Notes: generated by a model from the sequence alone, not told the origin. DNA of 64,000 nucleotides from Ornithinibacter aureus (GCF_009858245.1 NZ_VMSB01000001.1:1302001-1366000), one strand, 5' to 3'. Positions 24,365 through 35,165 are shown, counted from the stretch's first letter. Translations and numbers: made by a program.

Positions 24365-24406
24365 GGATGCCGTGTCGCGCGCCGGATGCCGGATGCCAGA
24401 TGCCGG
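24365..24406. repeat. Four clustered GGATGCC-type heptamers
   Basis: GGATGCCG at 24365, GGATGCCG at 24384, GGATGCCA at 24391 and AGATGCCGG at 24399 lie within 42 bp directly after the stop of the tandem dehydrogenase gene. The octamer GGATGCCG and its complement are scattered through the whole window, in genes of both orientations, but this is the densest run. No gene is present here. Confidence 0.7.
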
Positions 24407-26185
24407 TCAGGCGTACGTGCGGAACCCGCGCCCGGTCTTGCGCCCCAGGTAACCGGCGGTCACGAGGTGCTCGAGCAGCGGCGCCGGCGCATAGCCCGGC
24501 TCGCGGAACTCGGTGTACAGCTCGCGCTCGATGGCCAGGGACACGTCGAGGCCCACGACGTCGAGAAGCTCGAACGGCCCCATCGGCAGCCCACAGCCGG
24601 TCTTCATGGCGGTGTCGATGTCGTCGGCCGAGGCGTAGTTGGCCTCGAGCATGCGCACCGCGTCGTTGAGGTAGGGGAAGAGCAGGGCGTTGACGATGAA
24701 GCCGGAGCGGTCACCGCAGGTCACGGCCACCTTGCCGACCTTGGCGCACAGGTCCTGCACCGTCGCGATGACGTCCGGCGCGGTCGTCACCGTGTGCACG
24801 ACCTCGACGAGCTTCATGACCTGAGCCGGGTTGAAGAAGTGCATGCCGATGACGTCCTGGGGCCGTGAGGTCACCTTGGCGCAGTCGATGATCGGCAGCG
24901 ACGACGTCGTCGTCGCGAGGATGGCGCCCGGCTTGCAGATGCGGTCGAGGTCGCGGAAGAGCTGCTGCTTGATCTCGAGGTCCTCGGCGATGGCCTCGAC
25001 GACGAGGTCGACGTCCGCGAGCGCCTCGCGGTCGGTGGCCCCGGTGACCCGGCCGAGCATCGCCTCGGCGTCCTCGGCCGTCATCCGACCCTTCTCGACC
25101 GCGCGCGAGGTGCTGCGCGCCAGCGCGGTGTGCACCCCGGCGACCTTGTCGTCGCCGCGCGCGACGAACGTCACGGCATACCCGGCCTTGGCGAACACCT
25201 CGATGATGCCGGTCGCCATCGTCCCCGAGCCGACCACGCCGACCGTGGCCACCGGCCGCAGGGTGACGCCCGCGGGGGGTCCGCCAGCCGGGGTGTTGGC
25301 GTCAGCGACGACCTGCGGCGACCCGGGCTGCTCGTACGTGTAGAACCCGCGGCCGCTCTTGCGGCCGAGCATGCCTGCGCTGACCATCTGCTTGATGATC
25401 GGGCTCGGCGCGTGCAGGCGGTCACGGCCCTGCTTGTACATCGTGTCGAGGATCTCGTATGCCGTGTCGAGGCCGATGAGGTCGAGCAGGGCGAGCGGGC
25501 CCATCGGATACCCGCAGCCGAAGCGCATCGCAGCGTCGAGGTCCTCACGGGTGGCGTACCGGCTCTCGAACATCGAGACGGCGTGGTTCAAGTAGCCGAA
25601 CAGCAGCGCGTTGGCGATGAAGCCGGCCTTGTCGCCGACGACGACGGGGTTCTTGCCGAGCCGCTCCGCGAGCGCCTTGACGTCCTCGAAGACGTCGTCC
25701 GCGGTGATGACGGTGCGGATCACCTCGACGAACTGCTGCACCGGGGCCGGGTTGAAGAAGTGCATGCCGACGACGCGCTTCGGGTTCTTCGTCGCGACGG
25801 CGATCTCGGTGACCGGCAGGGACGAGGTGTTCGTCGCGAGAATCGCGTCGGCGGAGACCACGGCGTCGACCTTGCCCAGCAGGTCCTTCTTGAGGTCCAG
25901 GTGCTCCGGCACGGCCTCGACGACGAGCTGGCAGGGGGCGAGGTCCTCGAGGTTGCTCGTGAACGTTACCCGCGAGTGCAGCGCGTCGTGCTCCTCCTGC
26001 GTCATCTTGCCGCGGGCCAGCGCGCGCCCGGTGCTCCCCCCGAGAACCGCCTTGCCGTGCTCGATGGCCGGGCCGTCGACCTCGACCGCGACGACGTCGA
26101 TCCCGTTGCGGGCGAACACCTCCACGATCCCTGCACCCATCGTCCCGAGCCCGATCACACCAACAGTGGAGAAGTCACGCGTCAT
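24407..26185 (-). CDS. Tandem-fusion 3-hydroxyacyl-CoA dehydrogenase (3-hydroxybutyryl-CoA type)
   Basis: A 592-aa protein made of two complete homologous dehydrogenases joined by a Pro/Gly linker (about 285-310). Copy 1 has the NAD motif GLGTMG at 12-17, S121 in TNTSSLP, H142 in GMHFFNP and N192 in GFIANALL. Copy 2 has GSGTMA at 319-324, S428 in TTTSSLP, H449 in GMHFFNP and the matching Asn. Both copies end with a GRKSGRGF or GRKTGRGF signature. All catalytic residues are present in both, so both may be active. The reaction is NAD(P)-linked oxidation or reduction of 3-hydroxyacyl-CoA, probably acetoacetyl/3-hydroxybutyryl-CoA. It acts between thiolase and crotonase, feeding Ccr. Confidence 0.93.
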   Translation of the reverse strand: MTRDFSTVGVIGLGTMGAGIVEVFARNGIDVVAVEVDGPAIEHGKAVLGGSTGRALARGKMTQEEHDALHSRVTFTSNLEDLAPCQLVVEAVPEHLDLKKDLLGKVDAVVSADAILATNTSSLPVTEIAVATKNPKRVVGMHFFNPAPVQQFVEVIRTVITADDVFEDVKALAERLGKNPVVVGDKAGFIANALLFGYLNHAVSMFESRYATREDLDAAMRFGCGYPMGPLALLDLIGLDTAYEILDTMYKQGRDRLHAPSPIIKQMVSAGMLGRKSGRGFYTYEQPGSPQVVADANTPAGGPPAGVTLRPVATVGVVGSGTMATGIIEVFAKAGYAVTFVARGDDKVAGVHTALARSTSRAVEKGRMTAEDAEAMLGRVTGATDREALADVDLVVEAIAEDLEIKQQLFRDLDRICKPGAILATTTSSLPIIDCAKVTSRPQDVIGMHFFNPAQVMKLVEVVHTVTTAPDVIATVQDLCAKVGKVAVTCGDRSGFIVNALLFPYLNDAVRMLEANYASADDIDTAMKTGCGLPMGPFELLDVVGLDVSLAIERELYTEFREPGYAPAPLLEHLVTAGYLGRKTGRGFRTYA

Positions 26186-26262
26186 GTCCGCGATCCTGTC
26201 AGAGGGGCGAGGCAGTCACGACCCCCTCGCAGCGTGACGCTCCTTACCCCCGATCTGGTGAC

Positions 26263-26703
26263 TCACCAGTCGTGGCCGGCCGCGACCAGCTCCGCCTCGA
26301 TGGCGAGCCGGTCACGCGAGGGCAGCGGCGGCATCCCCACGTCGGTCGGCACGTCCAAGCGCTCACACAGCTGGAGCAGCACCTGGTCGTAGGCGGCGAG
26401 GACGGCCCGCAGCCGGGCAGCCTGGTGCGGTGCGTCACCGTTCTCGACCTTGCGGATCTCAGCCTCGAGCCGGCTCAGCTCGAGGGTGATGAGCACGGGT
26501 GGGACCGGCTTGGGCGGAAGCCGCCCGAGCAACCGTCGGCACTGGCGGCCCACCCGCTCCATCCACGGATCAAGTCGGGACAGCAGGGGGCGCAGCAGAC
26601 GCGGGCGCTCCCCACCGGCGAACCAGCGCAGCCCCTCACCGGTGGCGATGAACCACGCTCCGGGCAGCACGAGGAGAAACACCAGGAGCAGAGCTGCCCG
26701 CAT
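26263..26703 (-). CDS. Membrane-anchored coiled-coil-like protein of unknown function
   Basis: 146 aa from the ATG at 26703 (GAGG SD, 8-nt spacing); a GTG at 26712 is possible. The N-terminal segment AALLLVFLLVLPGAWFIATG is a signal anchor. The remainder is charged with a probable helical stretch LELSRLEAEIRKVENGDAPHQ and further helices to the end, and no catalytic motif. It is divergent from nucS across 67 bp and upstream of the tandem dehydrogenase on the same strand with a 77-bp gap. I do not recognise a family. Confidence 0.72.
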   Translation of the reverse strand: MRAALLLVFLLVLPGAWFIATGEGLRWFAGGERPRLLRPLLSRLDPWMERVGRQCRRLLGRLPPKPVPPVLITLELSRLEAEIRKVENGDAPHQAARLRAVLAAYDQVLLQLCERLDVPTDVGMPPLPSRDRLAIEAELVAAGHDW

Positions 26704-26770
26704 CGGCCTCACCTCAAGGAAGAGTGTGCGCTGCCCAGGGCTGCCCGGGCAATGGGTAGGGTGACCGATC

Positions 26771-27466
26771 GTGCGACTGGTGATCGCGACGTGCAGCGTC
26801 GACTACGACGGGCGGCTGACCGCCCACCTGCCGCTGGCGACCCGGTTGCTGCTCGTCAAGGCCGACGGTTCGGTGCTGGTGCACTCCGACGGCGGCTCCT
26901 ACAAGCCGCTGAACTGGATGTCCCCGCCGTGCGCCATGGCCGAGGTGGCCCCCGACGAGACCGAGGCCGCCGAGGGTGTGACGACCGTCTGGGTAGTGCA
27001 GCACGCGAAGTCGGAGGACCGGCTTCGGGTGAAGATCCACGAGGTGCACCACGACAGCGCCCACGAGCTCGGCGTCGACCCCGGCCTGGTCAAGGACGGT
27101 GTCGAGGCGCACCTGCAGAAACTGCTCGCCGAGCACATCACCACCCTCGGCGAGGGGTGGACCCTCACCCGCCGCGAGTACATGACCCCCATCGGCCCGG
27201 TCGACATCCTGTGCAAGGACGGTCGCGGCGGCACGGTCGCCATCGAGATCAAGAGGCGCGGCGACATCGACGGTGTGGAGCAGCTGACCCGCTACCTCGA
27301 GCTGATGAACCGGGACCCGCACCTGGCGCCGGTGACCGGTGTGTTCGCAGCCCAGGTGATCAAGCCTCAGGCGCGCACGCTCGCCGAGGACCGCGGCATC
27401 CGTTGCGTCGTCCTCGACTACGACGAGCTCAAGGGTGTCGACAACAGCGAGCACCGCCTCTTCTGA
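26771..27466 (+). CDS. nucS: Mismatch-specific endonuclease NucS (EndoMS)
   Basis: A 231-aa protein of normal length from a GTG start. The N-terminal beta domain binds DNA. The C-terminal RecB-like nuclease shows the catalytic set D145 in [10 protein letters not shown]159 and K161 in VAIEIKRRG, and Q171 in VEQLTRYLE. NucS cuts both strands near mismatches and is the core of the mismatch-repair system that replaces MutS/MutL in most actinobacteria, usually working with the beta clamp. The short acidic-hydrophobic C-terminus (SEHRLF) fits a clamp-binding tail. Its position near the ATP synthase genes matches the mycobacterial neighbourhood. It is monocistronic, divergent from 26263-26703. Confidence 0.95.
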   Translation: MRLVIATCSVDYDGRLTAHLPLATRLLLVKADGSVLVHSDGGSYKPLNWMSPPCAMAEVAPDETEAAEGVTTVWVVQHAKSEDRLRVKIHEVHHDSAHELGVDPGLVKDGVEAHLQKLLAEHITTLGEGWTLTRREYMTPIGPVDILCKDGRGGTVAIEIKRRGDIDGVEQLTRYLELMNRDPHLAPVTGVFAAQVIKPQARTLAEDRGIRCVVLDYDELKGVDNSEHRLF

Positions 27467-27520
27467 ACGGATGCCGGCCCGCCCACCGCAGTGCCCGGCC
27501 GCCTCGCGTCCCTGCAACGG

Positions 27521-27543
27521 CCAATAGGTCGCACGAGGTACGC
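27521..27543 (+). repeat. Solitary half copy of the CCAATAGGTC element
   Basis: CCAATAGGTCGCACGAGGTA at 27521-27540, continuing CGC, matches the left arm and start of the centre of the inverted repeat at 24292-24314 at about 18 of 23 positions (CCAATAGGTC and AGGTAC identical). No matching right arm is present within 60 bp. It lies between the nucS stop and the convergent hypothetical gene. Confidence 0.55.
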
Positions 27544-27556
27544 CCCATCCGACCGG

Positions 27557-27850
27557 TCAGCCCTTGGGTGGGACCAGCGCCCAGCCGTCGTCGCCGATCT
27601 CGAGGACCACCACGTCCTCGCAGGGCCCGGGCACTCGGCCCAGGTGCTCGTGCACGGCGCTCAGGTGGTCGGGGCCGACCGGCACCACCACCCGTTCACC
27701 GCGGTGCAGGTCGGCCAGGGCCTCGAGCTCCTCGACGACATCGGCCCCCGCCGCCAGCGGACCCACCACCACGGCACCGGTACCGGCCGCGCCGTCCGGC
27801 GCCGCGCCGACCGGCACGAGCACCAGTCTCGCGGCGCAGTGCAGAGCCAT
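27557..27850 (-). CDS. Hypothetical small protein
   Basis: 97 aa from the ATG at 27850 (MALHCAARLVLVPVG); a GTG at 27859 is an alternative. The composition is rich in Val, Gly and acidic residues, with a central helix VVEELEALADLHRGERVVVPVGP and a C-terminal strand EDVVVLEIGDDGWALVPPKG. There is no signal, membrane segment or metal motif. Codon use matches that of true genes, with strong G/C at third positions, which is the main support. It is convergent with nucS. No family recognised. Confidence 0.6.
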   Translation of the reverse strand: MALHCAARLVLVPVGAAPDGAAGTGAVVVGPLAAGADVVEELEALADLHRGERVVVPVGPDHLSAVHEHLGRVPGPCEDVVVLEIGDDGWALVPPKG

Positions 27851-27981
27851 GCCCGGCACGCTACCCCCACCGTCGACGCCCGTGGGCCACACGGCTCAGT
27901 GGGGAATGACGCGGGGAGGGCTCCGGTTGTCCCACCGGCGCCAAACTGCGCCGCATCCCGTCGGACCGATAGGACACCACC

Positions 27982-28554
27982 ATGACCGACAACAGCACCA
28001 CCACCCAGACGAGCACGTCCCAGAAGGTCGCCTTCCTCGTCGCCACCGAGGGCATCGAGCAGGTCGAGCTGACCGGGCCCTGGCAGGCCGTCGAGCAGTC
28101 CGGCGCCACGCCGGTGCTCATCTCCACGCAGGCAGGCACGGTGCAGGCCTACAACCACCTCGACAAGGGTGACGTCTTCGACGTCGACCTCACCGTGTCC
28201 TCTGCCGAGGTCGACGACTACGCGGCGCTGGTGCTGCCCGGTGGCGTCGCCAACCCGGACGCCCTGCGCACCGACTCCGACGCCGTGGCCTTCGTGCGCC
28301 AGTTCGTGCAGTCCGGCAAGCCGGTGGCGGCGATCTGCCACGCGGCCTGGACGCTCGTCGAGGCCGACGTCGTGCGGGGCCGCACGGTCACCTCGTGGCC
28401 GAGCCTGCAGACCGACCTGCGCAACGCGGGTGCGACCTGGCAGGACCGCGAGGTCGTCGTCGACGACAACCTGATCACCAGCCGCAACCCCGACGACATC
28501 CCGGCGTTCACCCGCGCGCTGACCGCGGCCCTGTCGTCGTCCGTGACCGCCTGA
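27982..28554 (+). CDS. DJ-1/PfpI family protein (type 1 glutamine amidotransferase fold)
   Basis: A 190-aa protein with KVAFLVATEGIEQVEL at the start of the fold, the acidic residue at about E30, LVLPGGVANPD near 85, and the nucleophile elbow AICHAAW with C119-H120. This is the PfpI/YhbO branch, with reported protease, deglycase and glyoxalase activities whose physiological relevance is debated; a stress-protective role is commonly inferred. The first 14 residues are Thr/Ser-rich and absent from most homologues. The ATG at 27982 follows an AGGA SD. It is monocistronic, tail-to-tail with the mutase gene. Confidence 0.92.
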   Translation: MTDNSTTTQTSTSQKVAFLVATEGIEQVELTGPWQAVEQSGATPVLISTQAGTVQAYNHLDKGDVFDVDLTVSSAEVDDYAALVLPGGVANPDALRTDSDAVAFVRQFVQSGKPVAAICHAAWTLVEADVVRGRTVTSWPSLQTDLRNAGATWQDREVVVDDNLITSRNPDDIPAFTRALTAALSSSVTA

Positions 28555-28600
28555 GCGCCCCCACACCGGGGTCACCCGGTCCGGTGGCGCCCGCCACGCC

Positions 28601-30670
28601 TCAGGCGTGGGCGGGCGCCTCTGCGTCGGCGGCGAGCCCGCGCGATGCGCGGATGACGTCGACGAACCGCGACATGATGTCGTTCAGCCCGAAGTCCTTC
28701 GGCGTGAACACCTCCGCGACACCAAGCGCCTTCAGGCGCACGGCATCCGCCTCGGGGATGATGCCACCGACGATCACCGGCACGTCGCCTGCGCCGGCCT
28801 CACGCAGCCGGTCGAGCACCTCGGGCACGAGCTCCATGTGGGAGCCCGACAGGATCGAGATGCCGACGAGGTGCACGTCCTCGGCCACGGCGGCCGCAAC
28901 GATCTGCTCCGGAGTGAGACGGATGCCCTGGTAGATGACCTCGAAGCCGGCATCACGGGCCCGCACCGCCACCTGCTCGGCGCCGTTGGAGTGTCCGTCC
29001 AGGCCGGGCTTACCGACGAGCACACGCAGCTTCTCGCCGAGCTCCTGGCTGAGACCGGCCACCTTGGCCCGCACGTCGGCGAGCGCTGCCGACCCGGCAC
29101 CGACGCCGACCGACCCGCTGACACCGGTGGGGGCACGGAACTCGCCGAACACCTCACGCAGCGCTGCGGCCCACTCCCCGGTCGTCAGTCCTGCGCGGGC
29201 GCACTCGAGGGTCGCGGCCATGAGGTTCACGTCGCTGGTCGCGTCGGTCTTCAACCTCGCGAGGGCGGATGCCGCTCGCTCGCGTCGCGCGGGATCGGCG
29301 TCACGCTCCTCTCGCCAGGCTCGCACGGCGGCCGCCGCCGCCGCCTCCACCCCGGGGTCGACCGACTGGATGGCGGCGTCGAGGTCAGCGGTCAACGGGT
29401 TGGGCTCGGTGGTCTCGAAGCGGTTGACGCCGACGACGACGTCCTCGCCGAGCTCGATGCGCTGGCGGCGCCGCGAGTGCGAGGCGACGAGCTCGGACTT
29501 CATGTAGCCGCCCTCGACCGCGGGGACGGCCCCACCCATGGCCTGCACCCGGTCGATCTCGGCACGGGCGCCCTCGACGAGCTCGGCGACCTTGGCCGCG
29601 ACCACGGTCGAGCCCTCGAACAGGTCGTCGTACTCGAGCAGGTCGGACTCGTAGGCGAGCACCTGCTGGATGCGCAGCGACCACTGCTGGTCCCAGGGCC
29701 GGGGCAGACCGAGCGCCTCGTTCCAGGCCGGCAGTTGCACGGCGCGAGCCCGGGCGTCCTTGGAGAGCGTGACGGCGAGCATCTCCAGCACGATCCGCTG
29801 CACGTTGTTCTCGGGCTGAGCCTCGGTCAGGCCCAGCGAGTTGACCTGCACGCCGTAGCGGAAGCGTCGCGCCTTGTCGTCGGTGACGCCGTACCGCTCA
29901 CGGGTCAGCTCGTCCCAGAGCTGGACGAAGGCGCGCATCTTGCACATCTCCTCGACGAAGCGCACGCCGGCGTTGACGAAGAACGAGATCCGCGCGACGA
30001 CCTCACCGAAGCGCTCCGGGGGGACCTGACCGGAGTCGCGCACGGCATCCAACACGGCGATCGCCGTGCACATGGCGTAGGCGATCTCCTGCACGGGCGT
30101 CGCGCCGGCCTCCTGGAGGTGGTAGCTGCAGATGTTGATCGGGTTCCACTTGGGGATGTCGGTGACGGTGTACGTCACCATGTCGGTGATCAGGCGCAGC
30201 GAGGGGCCGGGCGCGAAGACGTAGGTGCCCCGCGACAGGTACTCCTTGATGATGTCGTTCTGGGTGGTCCCCGCCAGGGCACGAACCGCGGATGCCGGGT
30301 CCTCGCCCGCCGCTTCGGCCTGCTCCTCCGCGGCGACCTGGTAGAGCGCCAGCAGCCACATAGCGGTGGCGTTGATGGTCATGGAGGTGTTCATCCGCGA
30401 CAGCGGGATGTCGGCGAAGAGCGCCCGCATGTCACCGATGTGCGAGATCGGCACACCCACCTTGCCCACCTCGCCCCGCGCCAGGACGTGGTCTGGGTCG
30501 TACCCCGTCTGGGTCGGCAGGTCGAAGGCCACGGAGAGCCCCGTCTGACCCTTGTCGAGGTTGCGCCGGTACAGGGCGTTGCTGGCGGCGGCGCTGGAGT
30601 GGCCGGCGTAGGTGCGCATGACCCACGGTCGGTCGCGAGGTGGCCTGCTGGCGTCGGTGCTCTCGGGCAT
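28601..30670 (-). CDS. meaA: B12-dependent acyl-CoA mutase, MeaA/ethylmalonyl-CoA mutase type
   Basis: A 689-aa single-chain mutase. The N-terminal TIM barrel begins PWVMRTYAGHSSAAASNALYR and carries FDLPTQTGYD, MNTSMTINATA and NICSYHLQEAGATPVQE. The C-terminal B12 domain has the base-off motif DGHSNG at 558-563 (D-x-H-x-x-G), then GISILSGSH and VIVGGIIP. The single-subunit form with a short linker, and NPINICSYHLQEAG rather than the methylmalonyl-specific pattern, fit MeaA/Ecm, which turns ethylmalonyl-CoA into methylsuccinyl-CoA. Ccr and an epimerase in the window support that. It could be a methylmalonyl- or isobutyryl-type homologue; active-site alignment would decide. ATG 30670 is chosen over a longer frame. 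Confidence 0.9.
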   Translation of the reverse strand: MPESTDASRPPRDRPWVMRTYAGHSSAAASNALYRRNLDKGQTGLSVAFDLPTQTGYDPDHVLARGEVGKVGVPISHIGDMRALFADIPLSRMNTSMTINATAMWLLALYQVAAEEQAEAAGEDPASAVRALAGTTQNDIIKEYLSRGTYVFAPGPSLRLITDMVTYTVTDIPKWNPINICSYHLQEAGATPVQEIAYAMCTAIAVLDAVRDSGQVPPERFGEVVARISFFVNAGVRFVEEMCKMRAFVQLWDELTRERYGVTDDKARRFRYGVQVNSLGLTEAQPENNVQRIVLEMLAVTLSKDARARAVQLPAWNEALGLPRPWDQQWSLRIQQVLAYESDLLEYDDLFEGSTVVAAKVAELVEGARAEIDRVQAMGGAVPAVEGGYMKSELVASHSRRRQRIELGEDVVVGVNRFETTEPNPLTADLDAAIQSVDPGVEAAAAAAVRAWREERDADPARRERAASALARLKTDATSDVNLMAATLECARAGLTTGEWAAALREVFGEFRAPTGVSGSVGVGAGSAALADVRAKVAGLSQELGEKLRVLVGKPGLDGHSNGAEQVAVRARDAGFEVIYQGIRLTPEQIVAAAVAEDVHLVGISILSGSHMELVPEVLDRLREAGAGDVPVIVGGIIPEADAVRLKALGVAEVFTPKDFGLNDIMSRFVDVIRASRGLAADAEAPAHA

Positions 30671-30807
30671 GCGTCGAACGCTAGCCGCGGCCGCGAGGCC
30701 CGGATAGGCGCGCGCACGGTGAGAGTGCCCACACCGACGCCGCGGTGGCGCCGCCCGTCGTCGGCGCAATCGGGCGACCGGCCGGCAGGGGGTCGGTCCG
30801 GTGCCCG

Positions 30808-31182
30808 TCAGCTGGCCGCGATGGCCATCGTGTGCCGCTCGGGCACCGAGCAGTCGAGCGAGGGGCCGAGGAGCGAGCCCAACCGGGCACGCCGCAGCAG
30901 CCGTTGGGTGCGGGCATCCGCCGCGACGACGTGCACCTGTCGGCCGGCCCGGCGTGCGCGGCGCTGGCACTCGACGATGAGCCCGAAGCCGGTGGCGTCC
31001 CCGACGTGCACCTCGGCGAGGTCGAGCAGCAACGGGGTGCTCCCGGCCGCGATGAGACGGTGCAGCGCGAGTCGCAGGTCGGCGGCCGTGCGCACGTCGA
31101 CCCGGCCGCGCAGGGCGACGTGCCAACCGTGCTCGTCCTGGTACTCGGTGATGGTCACCACACTGCTCTCCCGGTCTGCCAC
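30808..31182 (-). CDS. STAS-domain protein, anti-sigma-factor antagonist type
   Basis: About 124 aa from GTG 31182 (GGGGGTGA SD); an ATG at 31218 would give 136 aa. The STAS fold is visible: ALRGRVDVRTAADLRLALHRLI, then LLLDLAEVHVGDATGFGLIVEC, where the residue after D in the V-G-D-A-T loop is the phosphorylation position in SpoIIAA/RsbV (usually S or T; here D-A-T). The basic C-terminal half QRRARRAGRQVHVV follows. No anti-sigma kinase, phosphatase or sigma factor lies nearby, so its partner is unknown. It is upstream of meaA on the same strand with a 137-bp gap. Confidence 0.85.
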   Translation of the reverse strand: MADRESSVVTITEYQDEHGWHVALRGRVDVRTAADLRLALHRLIAAGSTPLLLDLAEVHVGDATGFGLIVECQRRARRAGRQVHVVAADARTQRLLRRARLGSLLGPSLDCSVPERHTMAIAAS

Positions 31183-31443
31183 GGTCTCACCCCCGCCCTT
31201 CGGTTTGCGTTGCTCCATTAGACCCACCGAACACCCCTTTCTCCCTCCTCCGAACGGGCGATGTGGCGGCAGAGAACAGTCACTGTCCACTTCATGCCAC
31301 CGATGAACAACGGATTCCGAAGGTGTTGATCACGCCCCCATGAGTCACAGACGTCACCACGGGTCAGCCGGTTCCACCCAGCCGCGACCGTTTCACCGGG
31401 GTCGCCGCCGCAGCCTCCGCAGCACGTCTGAGAGGCTGAGGGC

Positions 31444-32064
31444 ATGGTCAACCTCACCCGGATCTACACCCGCACCGGCGACGACGGCACCACCGCGCTC
31501 GGCGACCTCAGCCGCACGTCGAAGACCGACCTGCGACTCGCCGCCTATGCCGACGCCAACGAGGCCAATGCCGCGATCGGCGTGGCGGTGGCGTGCGGCG
31601 ACCTCCCCGACGACGTGCGCGCCGTGCTCGTGCGCGTCCAGAACGACCTCTTCGACATCGGCGCCGACCTCTCGACCCCGCTCCAGCAGACCTACGAGTA
31701 CCCGCCGCTGCGGGTCAAGGAGGAGTGGATCAGCGAGCTCGAGGCAGACTGCGACACCTACCTGGCCTCCCTCGAGAAGCTGCGCTCGTTCATCCTCCCC
31801 GGCGGAACACCCGGCGCCGCCCACCTGCACGTCGCCCTGACGGTGGTGCGCCGAGCCGAGCGATCGGTGTGGGCTGCCATCGAGGCGTACGGGACCGAGC
31901 CGGGGACGGCCCGTGGGGAGGGCGGCATCAACCCGACGACGGCGACCTACCTCAACCGGCTGTCCGACCTGCTGTTCGTGCTGGCCCGCTACGCCAACCT
32001 GCCCGGAGGCGACGTGCTCTGGGCGCCGGGTGGCGGCCGTGAGCAGCCCCCCACCCCGTCTTGA
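31444..32064 (+). CDS. Cob(I)alamin adenosyltransferase, PduO type
   Basis: A 206-aa protein with the PduO-type ATP site YTRTGDDGTTALGD at the N-terminus, RVQNDLFDIGADL, VVRRAERSVW with the conserved RRAER, and NRLSDLLFVLARY near the C-terminus. It transfers the 5'-deoxyadenosyl group from ATP to reduced cobalamin, making adenosylcobalamin for the MeaA-type mutase encoded 800 bp away. It is divergent from the STAS gene and convergent with the DUF2550 gene with 7 bp between stops. An adenosyltransferase near nucS and the ATP synthase operon is also found in mycobacteria, so its place may reflect old synteny rather than a specific cluster. Confidence 0.93.
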   Translation: MVNLTRIYTRTGDDGTTALGDLSRTSKTDLRLAAYADANEANAAIGVAVACGDLPDDVRAVLVRVQNDLFDIGADLSTPLQQTYEYPPLRVKEEWISELEADCDTYLASLEKLRSFILPGGTPGAAHLHVALTVVRRAERSVWAAIEAYGTEPGTARGEGGINPTTATYLNRLSDLLFVLARYANLPGGDVLWAPGGGREQPPTPS

Positions 32065-32071
32065 CGGCGGG

Positions 32072-32503
32072 TCAGGCCACGTTGGCCTTGTACCCCGGTG
32101 GGCTGGACTCCAGCCAGGCCCGCACCGCGGTGTAGGCCGCCGGCACGAAGGCGAACTCACACGTGGCGGCCCCCGAGCTCCCGACCACCGCGACCGGGTC
32201 GGCGAGCCCGGGGATGGGGTCGCTGAGCGCCGACACCGAGCCGAAGTCGAGCTGGCCCCGCACCCAGGCCACCTCGGGGCGCAGCGAAGGCCCGACGATG
32301 CTGAACCACTCGAACCGGTCCGAGCTCAGCCGCGCCAGGCCCAAGCGCCACCGATCCCCCTCGCCATCGCGCCGAGCACACAACATGACCGGGCGGCCAT
32401 CCCCCGAGATGTACCGTCGGCGCGCCCACACGAAGGTGAGCGCGCCGACGGTGACCAGCACGATGAGGGCGAGGACCACCTCGGCGACGACGAGTGGCGT
32501 CAT
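32072..32503 (-). CDS. DUF2550-type membrane protein downstream of atpC
   Basis: A 143-aa protein with one N-terminal membrane segment (VVAEVVLALIVLVTVGALTFVWA) and a cytoplasmic domain containing RRRYISGDGRPVMLCARR and RWRLGLARLSSDRFEWF. That pattern, together with a position 24 bp after atpC on the same strand, identifies the DUF2550 family seen after atpC across actinobacteria (mycobacterial Rv1312). Its role is not established. It is probably transcribed with the ATP synthase genes. Confidence 0.88.
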   Translation of the reverse strand: MTPLVVAEVVLALIVLVTVGALTFVWARRRYISGDGRPVMLCARRDGEGDRWRLGLARLSSDRFEWFSIVGPSLRPEVAWVRGQLDFGSVSALSDPIPGLADPVAVVGSSGAATCEFAFVPAAYTAVRAWLESSPPGYKANVA

Positions 32504-32527
32504 GCGAGTGGTCCCCGGCCCTCGATG

Positions 32528-32793
32528 TCAGGAACTCATGCCAGAGGCGTCGACCGACTCCGCGATGATCGTGACGCGATCGTGGTCCACCGACAGGAAG
32601 CCGCCGTCGATGGTCGCCGACTTCCAACCACCCTCACTGTTGATCCGCACCTCACCCTCGCCCAGCACGCACAGCAGCGGCTGGTGTCCGGGCAGGATGC
32701 CGAGGTCGCCGTCGATGGAGCGGGCGCTGACCTGGCTCGCCTCACCCTCCCAGACCTTGCGGTCCGCGGCGACGAGCTCGACCGTGAGAGCCA

Positions 32794-32794
<1 letters not shown>
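32528..32794 (-). CDS. atpC: ATP synthase epsilon subunit
   Basis: An 88-aa protein, the short actinobacterial form of epsilon: the N-terminal beta barrel (MALTVELVAADRKVWEGEA, LGILPGHQPLLCVLGEGEV, GGFLSVDHDRVTIIAE) is complete, while the long C-terminal helical pair of the E. coli protein is almost absent. The short C-terminus limits the classic ATP-dependent inhibitory up-state. The start overlaps the atpD stop by one base (TGATG). It is the last subunit gene of the atp operon. Confidence 0.95.

Positions 32795-35165
<2,371 letters not shown>

Noticed and set aside
28607-31306. 899-codon plus-strand frame opposite the mutase gene
   Set aside because: Antisense to a mutase with all conserved motifs; an artefact of codon bias.
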